Shown: piece by piece, positions 12,151 through 24,430 of the stretch
Layout: each line of letters starts with the position of its first letter
How positions within the stretch are numbered: the first letter of the stretch is position 1
From: Gymnorhina tibicen
Taxonomy: Eukaryota > Chordata > Aves > Passeriformes > Artamidae
Reading direction: 5' to 3'
Length of the DNA: 64,000 nt
Assembly: GCA_013399875.1 (NCBI GenBank)
Contig: VXAZ01002496.1
Location: forward strand, 1 to 64,000
Translations under genes and position numbers: made by a program
Notes under the pieces: model-generated
Databases searched by the model: none
What the model saw: the letters and a program-made list of their open reading frames with translations, nothing else
What the model was told of the DNA's origin: nothing

Positions 12151-14796
12151 TTTGACAACTGAACAAAACAAAATGTATGTCCATTTTTTTTCTCCTGAAG
12201 AAGTAGGAAACTTCTAATGAACTGTTAAAGGTTCACATGCAAGAAAATTTAATAGCCATACTCTGTTCCCAGAAAAGTCTTTAGAAAATTAACTATTGTC
12301 TATAATGTGAACAAGATTTGGCCCCGAGTAGACATTAGTGCTTGATAAAATAAATTCCAAACTCTGTAATTAATTGAAGTGCACAGCAGTTTGCAGGCTC
12401 ATGTCTAACCTTTTGTCTTATTTCCCAAGAAGAAACTGAAGCGGGATGTGAATATGTAGCATACAATAGCATGCAAGTCTTGGAAGAAATGCCTTCCTTC
12501 TAGGAAAATTAGAATAGGTCTGTTTGAGAGCCAGTCTTTTCTGCTTTGCAAGGAAAATCCTAGCCTTGGATCTATAGGCTGTCCCTTGCAAAGAAGCTTA
12601 AATTTCCCTGACTGTGTAGTCCTTTACTTTGATCATGTTCCATGTGTACAAGACAATCCAACCAATCTGTCATTTGTGACTTAAACCTTGAGTGTTATAA
12701 ATAAATGCTGTGCAACCGCTGGCTAAAGGACAAATCAGAACATTAGGATGATTAAGAGAAAGCAAAGCATCAGTCCAACTACAATAAAGCTAATATCATT
12801 CAGTCCACTGTAATTTAAAACAGCTGTCTGCTAGTCCTGGCTTGTGATATAACAGGCCAAATTCTTGGACACTGAGTTATTCTTAGAAATATGCATACAG
12901 GCATTGGCAACTCACGCTGCAAATTGCCTGTTGCCAGTACCCTGTCAGTTCTATGTGCCAACAGATATAAAAGCTATTGTTCTAATTCATGAGAAATAAC
13001 TTCAAGTTTTTAATTTCAAATTACTCAATGATTTTGGGGACATGGGAGCCAATGAATTTTAAGCTAAACCTCACACAAATGAGAAATAATTTCATAAATG
13101 TTATTCAATCCACCCCAAAATGTAAAGGAGATTCTGCTCACTCCTTGTAATGAGCAGTGTGGGACCCAGCCTGGCAACATCAAGTGAGGGATGGGATAAG
13201 AAGAGAGAATAGGACAAAGCTGCATGCCCCAATAATGAAAGAAAATCAGTGCAAAATAAGTACGAATCATGCTTTTCATAAAAGTCATAATACATGTTAT
13301 TTTAAGTCTAGTATGTTGAAATGTACACTCTCACCTATTTCATCTACCCTCTCTTTCAAAGATCCATGCAGCTACCGGCATTTCCTGTGTAATATCACTT
13401 AGGAAAGTGGAAAACATAAGTGGCATTTTCAATAAAAATGTTGTTTGATACAAAGCTCAGTTATTTCCACATTAGACCACGCTTTTAGCCTCAAGAACAG
13501 AACCACTGCCCTATTAAAAATTTGTATTGGGAGTTGGAATTTGTGGAATATACTATTCTTCTGTTCATGGAAATCTGCGATTTGCATCTTTCTCCTCTTA
13601 ATTTTTCCCTTCTCTCCTGTTCCTTAATTGGATGCCCATACTTTCACAGATGGTGAATAATGTAGATAATTTGGGAAAGAAGGATGGCAGGAACATATAT
13701 CATCATAATGTTCACAGGACATGTTGATGAAGTAACCCTCTATTCAGGAACACTGAAGCTTTTATTGAATTTTACATGTAAGTTGGAATGGAAAACTGCA
13801 CTGGTTGTTAAAAAAATAACTTGTTATTGCATTATGTGAGGAGTTCAGACCTCTTGCTTCTGTTAGGAGATCCAAAACTGCTCAACCTCATCCTTTCAAT
13901 AAACAGAAGAACACAACAGGATCTTTAGGTGTGCAGCAGATGGAGTGGAACTCAGTCCTGTCAAGGCTGTGACACCCAAGTGCATGTATGAACTCCTGAG
14001 GAAGTCTTAGCTCAGAATCTGCAGGGCTGTTGAAGTTTAGCCACCTTCCTGGTAGGCAGTGACGGATCTGTGGTTTTAGGGATGCATTTTACATGCCTAA
14101 GTCCTCCTTTGTTGCTATGTCTAAATGCCAATTGAGTTGTAATAGAATTTTTATGTCAAAGTAAATAAATGGATTAAAAATTGTTTTCAGTGTATCTAAA
14201 AGCTGGTGGTTTTCTCACACAGGTTTGTAATTACTTCATGCTCTGATTGCTTTGGTGGTTTCTTTGCTCAGATGAAAAGCTTATCTTTTGTTTTCATCTG
14301 TTTTGATCAAGGTTTTAGTTTGAGCACTAGACTTGAACAAAACAACTCACTTGTTTAATTTCATCTGCTCTTGTCTTCTGATGGAAATATTTTGAACAGC
14401 AGTGGTTCTGCAAGAGTCCTAAGTGAGTGTGTGAGTTGTAGTACAGTCAGGCTGAGAAACAGAATCATCTTGTGGATGACTCAGAAGCCGGGTGCAAATC
14501 AATTAGTTGCTCCTATTGTGCTCATTATATGGGGCTCCATCAGAGGCCTTTGGTTCCTTACAAATTGCAGTACAGCGTACCAGGGGTCACAAAGAAGCTT
14601 ATTTTTCAAAAGGCAAGAATTATTCTGGATGTACAGCTTGTGATTGAGCAAGCTCTATTTGGAGGTGGGACAAATGTTAGCAGAAGTTGAATTATTTCTA
14701 TTTTATAATAGGACTGGCCATTAGTAAATGGCCATTTACACTGCTGCACTGGGGCGCCTTACTGCTTCACAAGTGTCTGAAATAAGACTCATAGCA
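12151..14796. other. Non-coding DNA, nothing recognised
   Basis: AT-rich single-copy sequence. I see no transposon signature or exon with paired splice sites. Confidence 0.5.
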
Positions 14797-14890
14797 TAAG
14801 GTATTGCTCCTATTTTGCAGATGGAAGAAACTGGGGGTAGGGAAGTGCTCCCACAGGAAGCCTTTGGCAGACCCAAATAATGAGACCTGA
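14797..14890 (-). mobile_element. MIR/CORE-like SINE fragment
   Basis: The plus strand reads CTATTTTGCAGATGGAAGAA followed by ACTGGGGGTAGGGAAGTG and CACAGGAAGCCTTTGGCAGA. This matches the antisense order of the MIR-type core and 3' half, where the consensus runs CATTTTACAGATGRGGAAAC, TGAGGC…GGGAAGTGAC, then …CAC…CAGGAAGT…TGGCAGA. This is an ancient amniote SINE relic. The tRNA head is not visible. Identification is from memory of the consensus. Confidence 0.5.
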
Positions 14891-16354
14891 TTCATGGCCT
14901 GTGCTATGGTTGCTTGATTGCATTTTCCTTTTCTTCTTTCCTTGTTTGCTAGTGAATCATGATAGTGGGTGACCCCAATTCATACTGCAGATGGTAACAT
15001 TTAAATCTCATGGAAGTCTTGATCTAGTGAACTTTTCTTTTCAGCCTCATAATATCTTTTTACAGACTTTTAACTGAAAAATAAGGAACTTCTGTGCAGA
15101 GTATCAGGATCTACTAGTTTTACAGTTTGAGCTTGGCTACAAGAAAAAACTGGTTTTAGAAGCTGGGAGTGGGGTTTTTTGTTAAGTTTAGTTTGTTTGG
15201 GTTTTTTTTCCCCCATGATCATTCTTCCTGCCTTTGTTTTCTTTCTCAGTTTTTCATATGGAAACCAGAACTATGGTCATCTTGTGCTCTGCCCATGTAA
15301 TGTTTTAACACTGAATTGCCCAATTCATCTTAAAATCTTTAAGGATTTGTCTCTTTTTTTCCTCAGCTATTGGTGTAGTAACACTGAACTCTATTTTAAC
15401 TTCCAGTCTGGTGGATTCAGCACTACCGATGACAATTACTCTGATTTATAATTACTGGGTGAGAAATAGTTTTTTCATATCCTGTGAGTACCAGGATGGT
15501 ATCGAGTGGATTCAGATTGGATCTAAACAACAAACAATGCTCACTACCAAGATGGAAGTGCAAGGGCGAGAACTCACACCATGGATGCTTCCTATGAAGA
15601 GTGCAGGCTACTTCATGTTCTTGCTATCAAAGTCCTGTGGTTTTCTTTAGTAAAAAAGGTGGCCGTCTATTTACTTTATAAAACCTATGAACTTATTGCA
15701 AAGAGAAAACAAATGATCAGTGTGGAACATTTCTCAATAACTTAGCTGGAGAGAGTTTTTCCTCCACAAAACGTTTTTTTAATGGAAATCTGTAAGCCTG
15801 ATTGCAACATAACCACAGCATGAAGCTAGTCTGTGGGAATGCTAATTACCAGCACCACTCAAACAAGGTGTTGTTTCATGCTTACAGTCTTTCTGAGAAT
15901 TGAGGATAAGTTCTTGTTTACTGAGTGTCTGAAAAGCAAAATGAGCATACTGGCTGAACCAGAGCTGTGGGGCAAAGGAGGATTTAAAAGGAGAGGGGCC
16001 ACTCTGAAATTACTGTTATTCAGGAAATGCCCTGAGATAAAATGACCATCCATTCACTTTCTCATTTTCTTTGTTAAATATATAACCTTATGGAGAGAAC
16101 AGTGGACACTGGGACATTGACCTTTACTGTGCCAAAACTCTGCTTCTGAGTGCAGAAGATGGGAAATATCCTGGGGAAAGAGAATTTCCAAGGAAACCTG
16201 TGGGCTGGGGACACATTTTTTATGGAGGAGCACTTTTTGGTGAGCGATGGAAAGAGAGCAGGAATCACCTCTCCTCTGTGCCCTTGCAGCCAAGAATTTT
16301 AATCGTGACAGGCATGACTCAGCTTAAACACCAGACAAAACTCTCCAAAGGCCA
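14891..16354. other. Non-coding DNA, nothing recognised
   Basis: I see no supported feature. Short hydrophobic open frames near 15.2 kb come from T-rich sequence. Confidence 0.5.
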
Positions 16355-16545
16355 AGAGACCATGACAGGGGAATAGGTTGCCCGGGGGTGTTGTGGAATC
16401 CTGTCTGGAGGATTTTTGAGCTGTTAGACAAGCCTCTGTCAGGAGTGACAGTAAGCTTAGCTGATGCTGCCTTGGGGCAGAGGGATGGGCTAGCTGACCT
16501 CTCAAGGTCCTTTCCAGCCCACGTGGTTGTGATTGAGAGAAAGAT
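16355..16545 (+). mobile_element. CR1 LINE 3' end fragment
   Basis: The phrase order is that of the 3' end of CR1: GGGGAATAGGTTGCCCGGGG, GTTGTGGAATC…CTGGAGGATTTTTGA, GATGGGCTAGCTGACCTCTC, then AAGGTCCTTTCCAGCCCA and a degenerate tail. The corresponding consensus is …ACAGGTTGCCCAGAGAGGTTGTGGA…, …TTGGACTAGATGATCTC…, …GGTCCYTTCCAACCC…. The copy is 5'-truncated at about 190 bp, as most CR1 copies are, and clearly diverged. No RT domain remains beyond the last few ORF2 codons. Confidence 0.75.
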
Positions 16546-19500
16546 CCAATTACTTATGATGAGAGTGACAGAGTGAGTTGACAGCAGAGGAAATGCATGA
16601 TGAATGGTACCTTATCTGGTTCCCTTACTGTTTTCTCTGCCTGCAGGCATTTCGGTACAGTGTGATTATACATTTGATTGTAGTGCTTTACTCAGCCACT
16701 ATAGTTCTCTTTGTTTTACATAATTAAAGAGAAAAAGTCACGGTCTTTATTTTTTCTCTGAGTTTTGGGGTGATGTTTTACTTTCTATGCTAAACGTCTT
16801 TCACTGCAGCTGATGTATCATTTACTTTGAAACTCTGTTCCTTGGGGCTGTTAGTTGGGGGCCTACAGAAATGTACAAATCTGCAGCAGCTGATCAATGC
16901 CATTGAAAACTTTAATAGTTTTTCTAATCCAAATAAGTACCAGTTAAATTAACTTGAAAACATTCAGTTTATTTCTCTGATGTTATTAATAAACAGGAAA
17001 AAGACACCCCAAAAACAGGCTTTGCTCTGTTAACTGTCCTTAAAACTTCTCTGAAACACAGTGTGCTTGAGAAAGAGAAATATCTTTCTTAAAAGAAATA
17101 TTTTTCCAGCATTTGCAAGATGTCATAAACTGTTTTATGAAGAGAGAAAAATGGAACATCTGTGCCATTCATATTTATTTTCCCAACATAACTTAACAGA
17201 AAATAAAAGAGAAGGGGGAGGGTTTATTTTGCAATTTCTGTGCAGCTGTTTGTATGACTGTCAAGGGCTGCCAAAAAGGAAACTAAAAGAAACAATCAAA
17301 TAACTTCTAAGATTTAAACAAAATGGAGAAAAATAATTCAGAAAGGAGAAGCCAACGTTTGTTTTCTAACTTCTTGTGTGATTTATCAGAGCGACTGCAC
17401 AAGCCAGCTTAACTGTCTGTAGCGCTTTCTGATGGAGTGTGGAGAGCAATTCTGAGGAAGGTCTCCAAAGAGATGACTGGGTGACCTTGGACCTGCAGAT
17501 TAATTTCTAATGTTCCCACATGAAAGAATTGTCAGCTTAGTCTTCCCCATGCTCCCCGAGCCCTCACACCTGTGATAACTCTATTACAGGCTTGTGGTGA
17601 GACAGTGCCCTCCTTGAAGATTCCTCAAGCCTTTTGATGTTAACTGAAAGGATTCACTGAATTATTCAGCAATGAGATCATTGAGGCAGAACTCATGTTG
17701 TGTTTGGCAGTCATATGTGCTGTCCATGGGAAAGTCCTGCTTGCACAGTGACCTAATTCCAACCTGATGGCTCTTATGTCCACTTTCAAGCTGTCTTGCT
17801 GAGGCCTCAGAGAAGCGAAGCTCTTACTATTAGCTCTATAGCAAACTGTGGCCTTCAGTTTGGAGCTGGACTCATCCCATCACATGGAGGAGGAGTCTCT
17901 GTCTTCTTCTTGCTGGGCACAGGCAGGTGAGAAGCTGGCTGGTGTGAATCCCAGCCCCAAGTCAGAGCTGGCTGGAAAGGAAGTGGCCTCCAGCATCAGC
18001 CCTTTGTTCAGGGGCTAGGCAGTGGGACCATGAACTCACACAGGAATAGCTTTAGTTGACAAAGGACAGAAGCTGGAACTGTATGACAAACCAGGCCTGA
18101 GTGGGCATGTCTCTTAAACATTTGTAACTTTACACCTATTTTCTTTCAAGGTAAGGGCAAAGGCAGCATTTACTTGGCGTAGGAAATGGCTATTAGATGC
18201 ATTTCTGAACCTTACCTTAGTAATCTTACCAACAGTTCAGGAGCTGATTTTGCACCCAATAACATAATAACATTCCTGAAGTCTAAAACAGGTAGTCCTT
18301 GAGAATGAGTCATTATATCCTCTTGTATAAAAATCAAAGAATAAATAACCATGCCTTGAGAAAGAAAACAGCACCTCCTCAGAGGCACACCAAGAAGGAT
18401 GAGGAGAGGTGGACAGTGCAGAGTCCAGACTTATAAAACCAGAAGAGGCAAGAAATAGCAGCAAAAGAAACTTGCTTAGCCCAAGCTAGCATAAGTTTTC
18501 AGGAACAGAGAAAGAATGAGGTGACAAGACTGGAAACTGAGAAGCCAAAGTGGGAGTGAGAGACTGTTTCTGCTGTGACTGAAGAAAAGAGTTGTGGTGA
18601 CATCAGTGACTAAAAAAATGCAATGGGCAGGAGGGGAGAAAGTGAGGTAACAGGAGTTATTTTAAATTACTCAGAAATGGCAGAAATTAGTGGAAATGTG
18701 GAGACCAGATGCAGCTGTACTGCAAAGAAACGCTCATAAAAATGACTTCTTGGTGCATTAAGGCACCATTCAGTACTCTAGCTGGCAACAACATCATGGA
18801 TTCAGGCTTCTCCCCCAGGTAAGTATCTGCCTGAACTGGCCTGGTTAAATGGCATTTTATTAGAAAATACTATGTTTCTGAGGCTGACATCCTGAGGGTG
18901 AGACTTTATATACTGAGCTTCATACAGCCCTTCTCCAGGGGATAAGGAAGGCATAAAGTGGAAAGTAAAATTGAGACTCGGCATTCTGTTTCATTGATTT
19001 CAGTGAAGAATTTCTGTTAAAAGTGGGATTTGTGAGAATCTTCAAGGGCCTTGTTTGTTTTTAGGACAGATGGTGGGCTACACAAGCCAGCACGCATGGA
19101 GCATATGCATGAAGCACCACTGCTGCCTGCATCAGCTGCTCCAGGTGCAGGGATGCATAAAAAGCAGCATCCATGGGTAGCCAAGTTTCCTGTATCTAGT
19201 GGCAGAAGAGAGATGGAGAAGAGAGAAGTAACTGTTTTCTGTTCCCATGTTGCACAGACCACTGTAAGAGAGCTGGAGCACTCCAGAAGAGGTGGCCCTT
19301 GCCCTGTCAGGCACAGGTCTAGTACAGTGATGATTCCTCTCCAAGCAAAGAGCAAAAGCAGGTGCCTGTGGCTACACTGCTGGCTGCTCAGTCTCTCCCT
19401 GGACACTGCAGTGCCCAGGGCTTCAGGCAAAGCCACGTGGTAGCTCCAGCTGTGCCAGACAATTTGCCCTCTGTTTTCATGGGATCTTCACACAGGTAAA

Positions 19501-22500
19501 GAATCACATTAGATAATGTTCTCTACAGATCTGCTGGTGCTTTGTCTTTCTGCATGGTAACCTGCATGTTTACATAAAAAGTCTTAAAGAAAATAGACAG
19601 TTTTCTTCTAAAAAAGCTTAAGTAATTGGTCCCAGATATTTCTGGGTGATTAAGAAACTTTCTGCTGCATTGTAAGGACAGAAATAGTGCGAAGCATTTT
19701 ACAGTACCAGGCAAAACCAAGGTCCAAGCCTTGTAGCTGGGGTTCCAACGTTCATGTGGCTCTGTGGGCTCACAAAGAGGCCCAATGGCTTCAGACTTGT
19801 CTCTGGGCAAGTAGTGGATGTCTGCTGCAGGGCAAAATTTGGCTTCATTTCTCTGCCTTAAGAGACTGAAATGAGGGCCAAGATGAAGGTGATGTAAAGG
19901 AAGGTGAACCCACAAGCTGTGTTGATTGAAGCCCAGGGACTGATAGCAAAGGAAGTGTCTGATACGAGTGGGAAGATCAGCAATGGGAAGAATAAATAAT
20001 CTAATCACAGCAAGGCTGGGATCTGCAAACCACACCCAGCCATTCATTCAATCGTTTCCATAAAAGGGTAATTTCCATTTTTCTTTTCTGAACGCAAATC
20101 TCACCAAGGCTGGTCATCAGCAGAGTCCTGAGGGGGAACGTTTGTCACAGGCAGAGGAGCGGGAAGGGCTTGGTTCCCACACAAGGCCAGCAGCACGAGG
20201 AGGGTCTGACCCCACTCCTCAGCCTTACCTGTCTTAAAATTCAACTTAATTTCTCTGAGAGCAGCTTGAAAAGAAACTCAGCAAGAGGTTTTAGTGCTGT
20301 TGTCATCCAGCCTTCGAGCTGTTTAGTTTTCAGAAATTATTGCGTGAGGAAGGGGGAGATTAGGTAGTGGCAGTCAGCCCTCACCCTGACACAAAAATGT
20401 TGCTATCAGTGCTTTTAAGGAGGCTAATTGATCACTTGTTAACAGTGGCCCTGACCATCAAGGTCTGGGAGGGGCAAACTTGTTAAAATGCTGGCTGCTG
20501 TTTGATTTTTTAAATTTTGGTAGATAAAGCCAATTTGCCCATGACACGGGGTTTAACATCGTATTGTTTTGAGAAACGCTGCGGGATTATTGGTGACCTC
20601 CAGGGGTCAGACCATGGTCATTTTTTCATGTCATCTGACAGGGACAGACCTCATTAACACACATTCCAGGCAGCTTCTACCAGCATGTTAAATTAATGAT
20701 GATATGGAGGCAAGAGTACTATCTGCAAAAGGCATGTTATCATTTCCTCAGACTTGTAGTTTCCTTTGCCATCTCCTTCACAATTTTCTTTAGCCTGCAC
20801 ACATGTAGCAGAATCTGCAGAGTATTTTTTAAAGTTGTGTTTGCAGTCGTGTGCTGTCTCTTCGTGAAGTTTAAGGAAGATTGACTGTTGGGGGATTGCA
20901 ATAACTGGTGGTTTTGCTCCTCTTCCTTCACCACTTTTAATTATCTGAATTGTCAAGTTTGGGATCCTTCAGTCTGACAGAAGTGATGATCGGAGGGGAG
21001 AGGCTTAACAACTTGCTTACATTTAGCTCTCCAGGCATAATCAAATGTTGAGTTTGCTGTATCTTTTACATGTTATTGTTTGACCCAAAACAGTGGTCAT
21101 TTAAGTTGAAAGTGGTGGCTAGAAAACAAATAGAAAATAAGAGCTGTAAACTGACCTAAATTCCTCCTCTTGACTCCTGGGTCATCCCACCAGCCTCCAG
21201 GTGCCATGGGCTGTTTACATTAGACTTAAAAAATGAAGGCAAGAGCTTGCAGGGCCCTATCTTTGCATCTGCAGCAGCGTTTGACCCAGTCTGTAGCCTC
21301 TGTTCCCAGGGTCAGAGAAAGGAGAGTGCTTAATAACGCTAATAGCTGGCTTACACTGCTGTGCCTGTGTGACAAAGTGTCTGAAAAACACTAAAAGCTT
21401 GACAGGATTATACTCAGATGAATCTTATGACAGCAGAGGCTAAGCAGTCGTTCTCCTGCAGTCACTACTGTCAGTTGTATACAGAGTTTGATTTTTATGC
21501 TTGAAGAGGGAAGGTGCGAGGCATGGGGGAGGGCTGAATATGCAGAAGTCTGTCCTGTGGTTTCAGGAGCTGGTGAGAAGTGCAGAATTTGGGGTCCGTG
21601 GCCCTCCTTCTCAGCTGCTGCTGACTACAGAGGTGTGGTACAACAGAAATGTCTCACCCCTCTCAAAGCCTCATGGAGCCTAAATCAAGGAGGAAAGTAA
21701 TTAACACTATTACAGAAAGGACAAAGGACTCACCTGTGGAGTAGGATGAGAAGGAAAAGGCACATCAGTTATTATACAGGTAAGGGGAGAGAAGGGAGTG
21801 TGTGACTGGTGTTGGGGACTGGGATGCGGTAAGGAAGGAGGTGGAGGCAAGATGCAGACAGGAGGTGAGATGCAGAAAGAGCAGAGTAAAGAAGAGATCA
21901 AGTTTAGGTGGACCAGAAGCAGAAAAGTCAGCATCTGTGGGCCTTGTTCTCTATTGCAAGCTTATCCACCAAAGGAAAAGAACCTCTGCAGCCTCCTGCT
22001 GCTTCACGGCAAGGGACAGCATAAGGAGCCTGGCTACTCCCCTGCTGATGACTCACCTAAAGGTCACAGTGCTTCCACCTCCAAATGTAATAGGCTTGAG
22101 AGGTTATCTGGACCATCCCTCTCATGCTCTGGCTGGAATTCATTGGTATGCCTGTTTTCTCCGATAGTGTTTTAAAAGCTCTGTTAAAGGCACACCAAAT
22201 ATCCATTAGAGGAATGCTGTGTTTGTGCTCTTTTAAATGAGTCAGTTATTACCAATCTGCAGCCTGAGTGCAGATCTTGGGGAGGCATTCTGATGCAGTC
22301 TGTACCTACAAGATCATAGAGGTGCTGGTTGGGGTTTTTTTGGGTTTTCTTTTGTATTATTAAAAAATTCTTGACTGCAAATCCAGGGCCATGGCCAGAA
22401 ACTCAAGCCATCTCCCAAAACACAAATGCTTTAAAGTTAGTTCCATTTACATGGTACAATAGGGTACACAAAAAAATATTAATAAGAATAAATAAGTGCA

Positions 22501-23297
22501 CTTCCCTCTGCCAGGCTGATTGTGTGTATCATGTCTCTTACCTCAGTACATAAACAGTCCTGCATGGAAACAGAGGCTCCTTTTTCAATAGGGGATTTCC
22601 CACCAGAGCTCTGCAAGAATGTGTGTCCTTGTAGTGCTCTTTCTGAACAAGGACTGGCAACAACAGTTGCTAGCAAGCTTAGACAGCTTTGTTAAGGGCA
22701 GGTATTTATGTTGCAACCTTTAAAAAGAAAAATCTTACAGCAATGTATGGAAAAAAAAAGTTGCAATTATTCTGTCAAACTTGCGCTCACTCTATGGACT
22801 ATATCAGTGAACTAAGAACCAGGCTATATTCCTGCACCATGTCCCACTTGATCTCTTATATGTCCTGGTCCCAATAAAAACATGTGCTTCTGTCAGATAC
22901 AATAACAGCCTTTGCCTTCTAAGCTTACTGGGTAATCATTGCAAGACTGAATCTCTTGAGAACCCACAGTAAAGCTTTGCAGTATCTCCTTTTTCCTCTG
23001 GATTGCCCAGCTGCGGAGAAAGCAGGGAGGAAGTGCTGATCTCACCCTTCTGAGATCTTGAAAGGGCCTGCTGTGGGCTTAGGTACAGCTTTAGGGAACA
23101 GCATCCCAGGAGAGGTGCCCGTGATAACCCACTCAAAAGTAAAGGCTGACTTTACTTTTATAAGCAAATCTGTCAGTTGGTGTCAAATGTCTGGGACATG
23201 TGAAATGTCAGGCCTTAAAAAAACCAATCAGGCCAGGAGTGTTTAATAAGATATGCATGTTGGTAAGATAGGTAGGTAATGAAACCTTCACTAAAAC
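16546..23297. other. Single-copy non-coding DNA with one conserved-looking block
   Basis: No gene is recognised over about 6.7 kb. A consensus donor (CAG|GTAAGT) sits at 18817-18825 without a matching acceptor. The longest open frame of the window (19523-20047, minus, 174 codons) shows no protein-like features. A stretch near 20390-20700 looks like a conserved non-coding element and is described as a finding. Confidence 0.5.
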
Positions 23298-23436
23298 TTC
23301 CATCCAAGGCCGGTTTGGTTGGGGTTTTGAGCACCTGGTCTAGTGGAAGGTGTCCCTGCCTGTGGTGGAAGGGTTGTAACTAGGTAATCTCTACAGTGCC
23401 TTCCAACACAAACCATCCTGTGATTCTGTGATTGAA
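23298..23436 (+). mobile_element. Avian CR1 LINE 3' end
   Basis: This is a clear CR1 3' terminus. CAAGGCCGGTTTGGTTGGGG, GAGCACCTGGTCTAGTGGAA, GGTGTCCCTGCCTGTGG, GTAACTAGGTAATCTCTA and CCTTCCAACACAAACCATCC are followed by two copies of the octamer-like TGTGATTC/TGTGATTG end. This is the best organism marker in the window, because the octamer-repeat tail is the hallmark of avian CR1. The copy is 5'-truncated and only moderately diverged. Confidence 0.9.
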
Positions 23437-24289
23437 ACTGCAGGGTATTTCAAGATGTAATCACTGTGTCCTTGCTTCTGGAAGACTGGTTGCAAATTAT
23501 CTTTTTAGTTCACCGTCTTAAACACATATTAAATGGACCAAAACCAGAGAAATGCAGACACTCCAGAGACCAGGAGACATCCCACTCACTAACGTGCCAT
23601 TAAGAAATACAGATGGTAACTACAATATTTGCTTTGGTGAATATATGCTCATTATAGTCCATTAAGTGATTTCTGTGTCTCACTGGGCTTCATGACAAAT
23701 GCTGGATATTTGAAGTCTTTTGGGAAGCTCATAAATCACCGAGTGATGTATTGTACTTGTGAGTCAGCTCTTACCATTGTCCCCCCAGGCCCATCATTAT
23801 ACCTTTGGAAAGACAGGTTCTTCCTTCCAAAGTCATGTACTTAACCTTTTGTTTAGCATGTCCAAACACTTCAGCATCATGGTGCTTTTACATTTTGGAA
23901 AGGGTTATTTATAGCTCTCCAAACTGGGCAAATCTTTCACTGTCTGACAGTTAATATTTGTATTTATTTTCTTTAAGGAAACATGCTCACAACCAGCTGA
24001 ATGATGTATGAACAGCAAAGAATCTTCTCTACATGTGGATAAAAGTCAAGCTCAGATCTGCTAGTGCAAGTTTTTTTTCTCTGGACAACCACCTTCCTCT
24101 TGCTTGAACTTTCCTGAGCTCTGTCTTTTGCTTAACACAAATGGCTCCTGTACCTCTTGCAGGAATAAAGCGGCTGCCCTTCACCCTTCTGATAACAGTT
24201 TTTAGGTAAAGAGGAGGATGTGACTGGAGGCACAGGGAGGTGGTAGTGCTGCAACCTTCTTCTACCTCCTTGTTTGATGACTGCAGTCA
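23437..24289. other. Non-coding DNA between two CR1 ends
   Basis: I see nothing to support beyond unique sequence. Confidence 0.5.
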
Positions 24290-24430
24290 CTCACAGAGTC
24301 CTAGAATCACTGAAGTTGGAAAAGACCTTTAGGATCATTGAACCCAACAATAAACTTAAGATGGCCAAGTCCACCACTAAACTTAAGCGCCACATCTACA
24401 TAAATACCTCCGGTGACTCAACCACTCAGT
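24290..24430 (-). mobile_element. Avian CR1 LINE 3' end
   Basis: On the plus strand CACAGAGTCCTAGAATCACT, GAAGTTGGAAAAGACCTTTA, GGATCATTGAACCCAAC, CCAAGTCCACCACTAAA and AGCGCCACATCTACA reproduce the antisense of a CR1 3' end (…ATAGAATCAYTAAGGTTGGAAAAGACCTCTAAGATCATCRAGTCC…). The element is therefore on the minus strand with its 3' tail to the left. It is 5'-truncated after about 140 bp. Confidence 0.88.

Noticed and set aside
17475..17500. GTGACCTTGGACCTG resembling a MIR core
   Set aside because: The match is about a dozen bases with no supporting flanks.
18817..18825. Consensus splice donor CAG|GTAAGT
   Set aside because: There is no upstream acceptor with a polypyrimidine tract at exon distance, and about one such 9-mer per 130 kb is expected by chance when both strands are counted.
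19523..20047. Longest open frame in the window (174 codons, minus)
   Set aside because: Residue use is irregular (His-, Trp- and Cys-rich without pattern), there is no domain, no paired splice sites and no good start context. A frame of this length is expected by chance in 64 kb on six frames.
22090..22200. Possible antisense CR1 phrase (GGTTATCTGGACCATCCCTC)
   Set aside because: Only one loose phrase fits and the following sequence does not follow the CR1 order.
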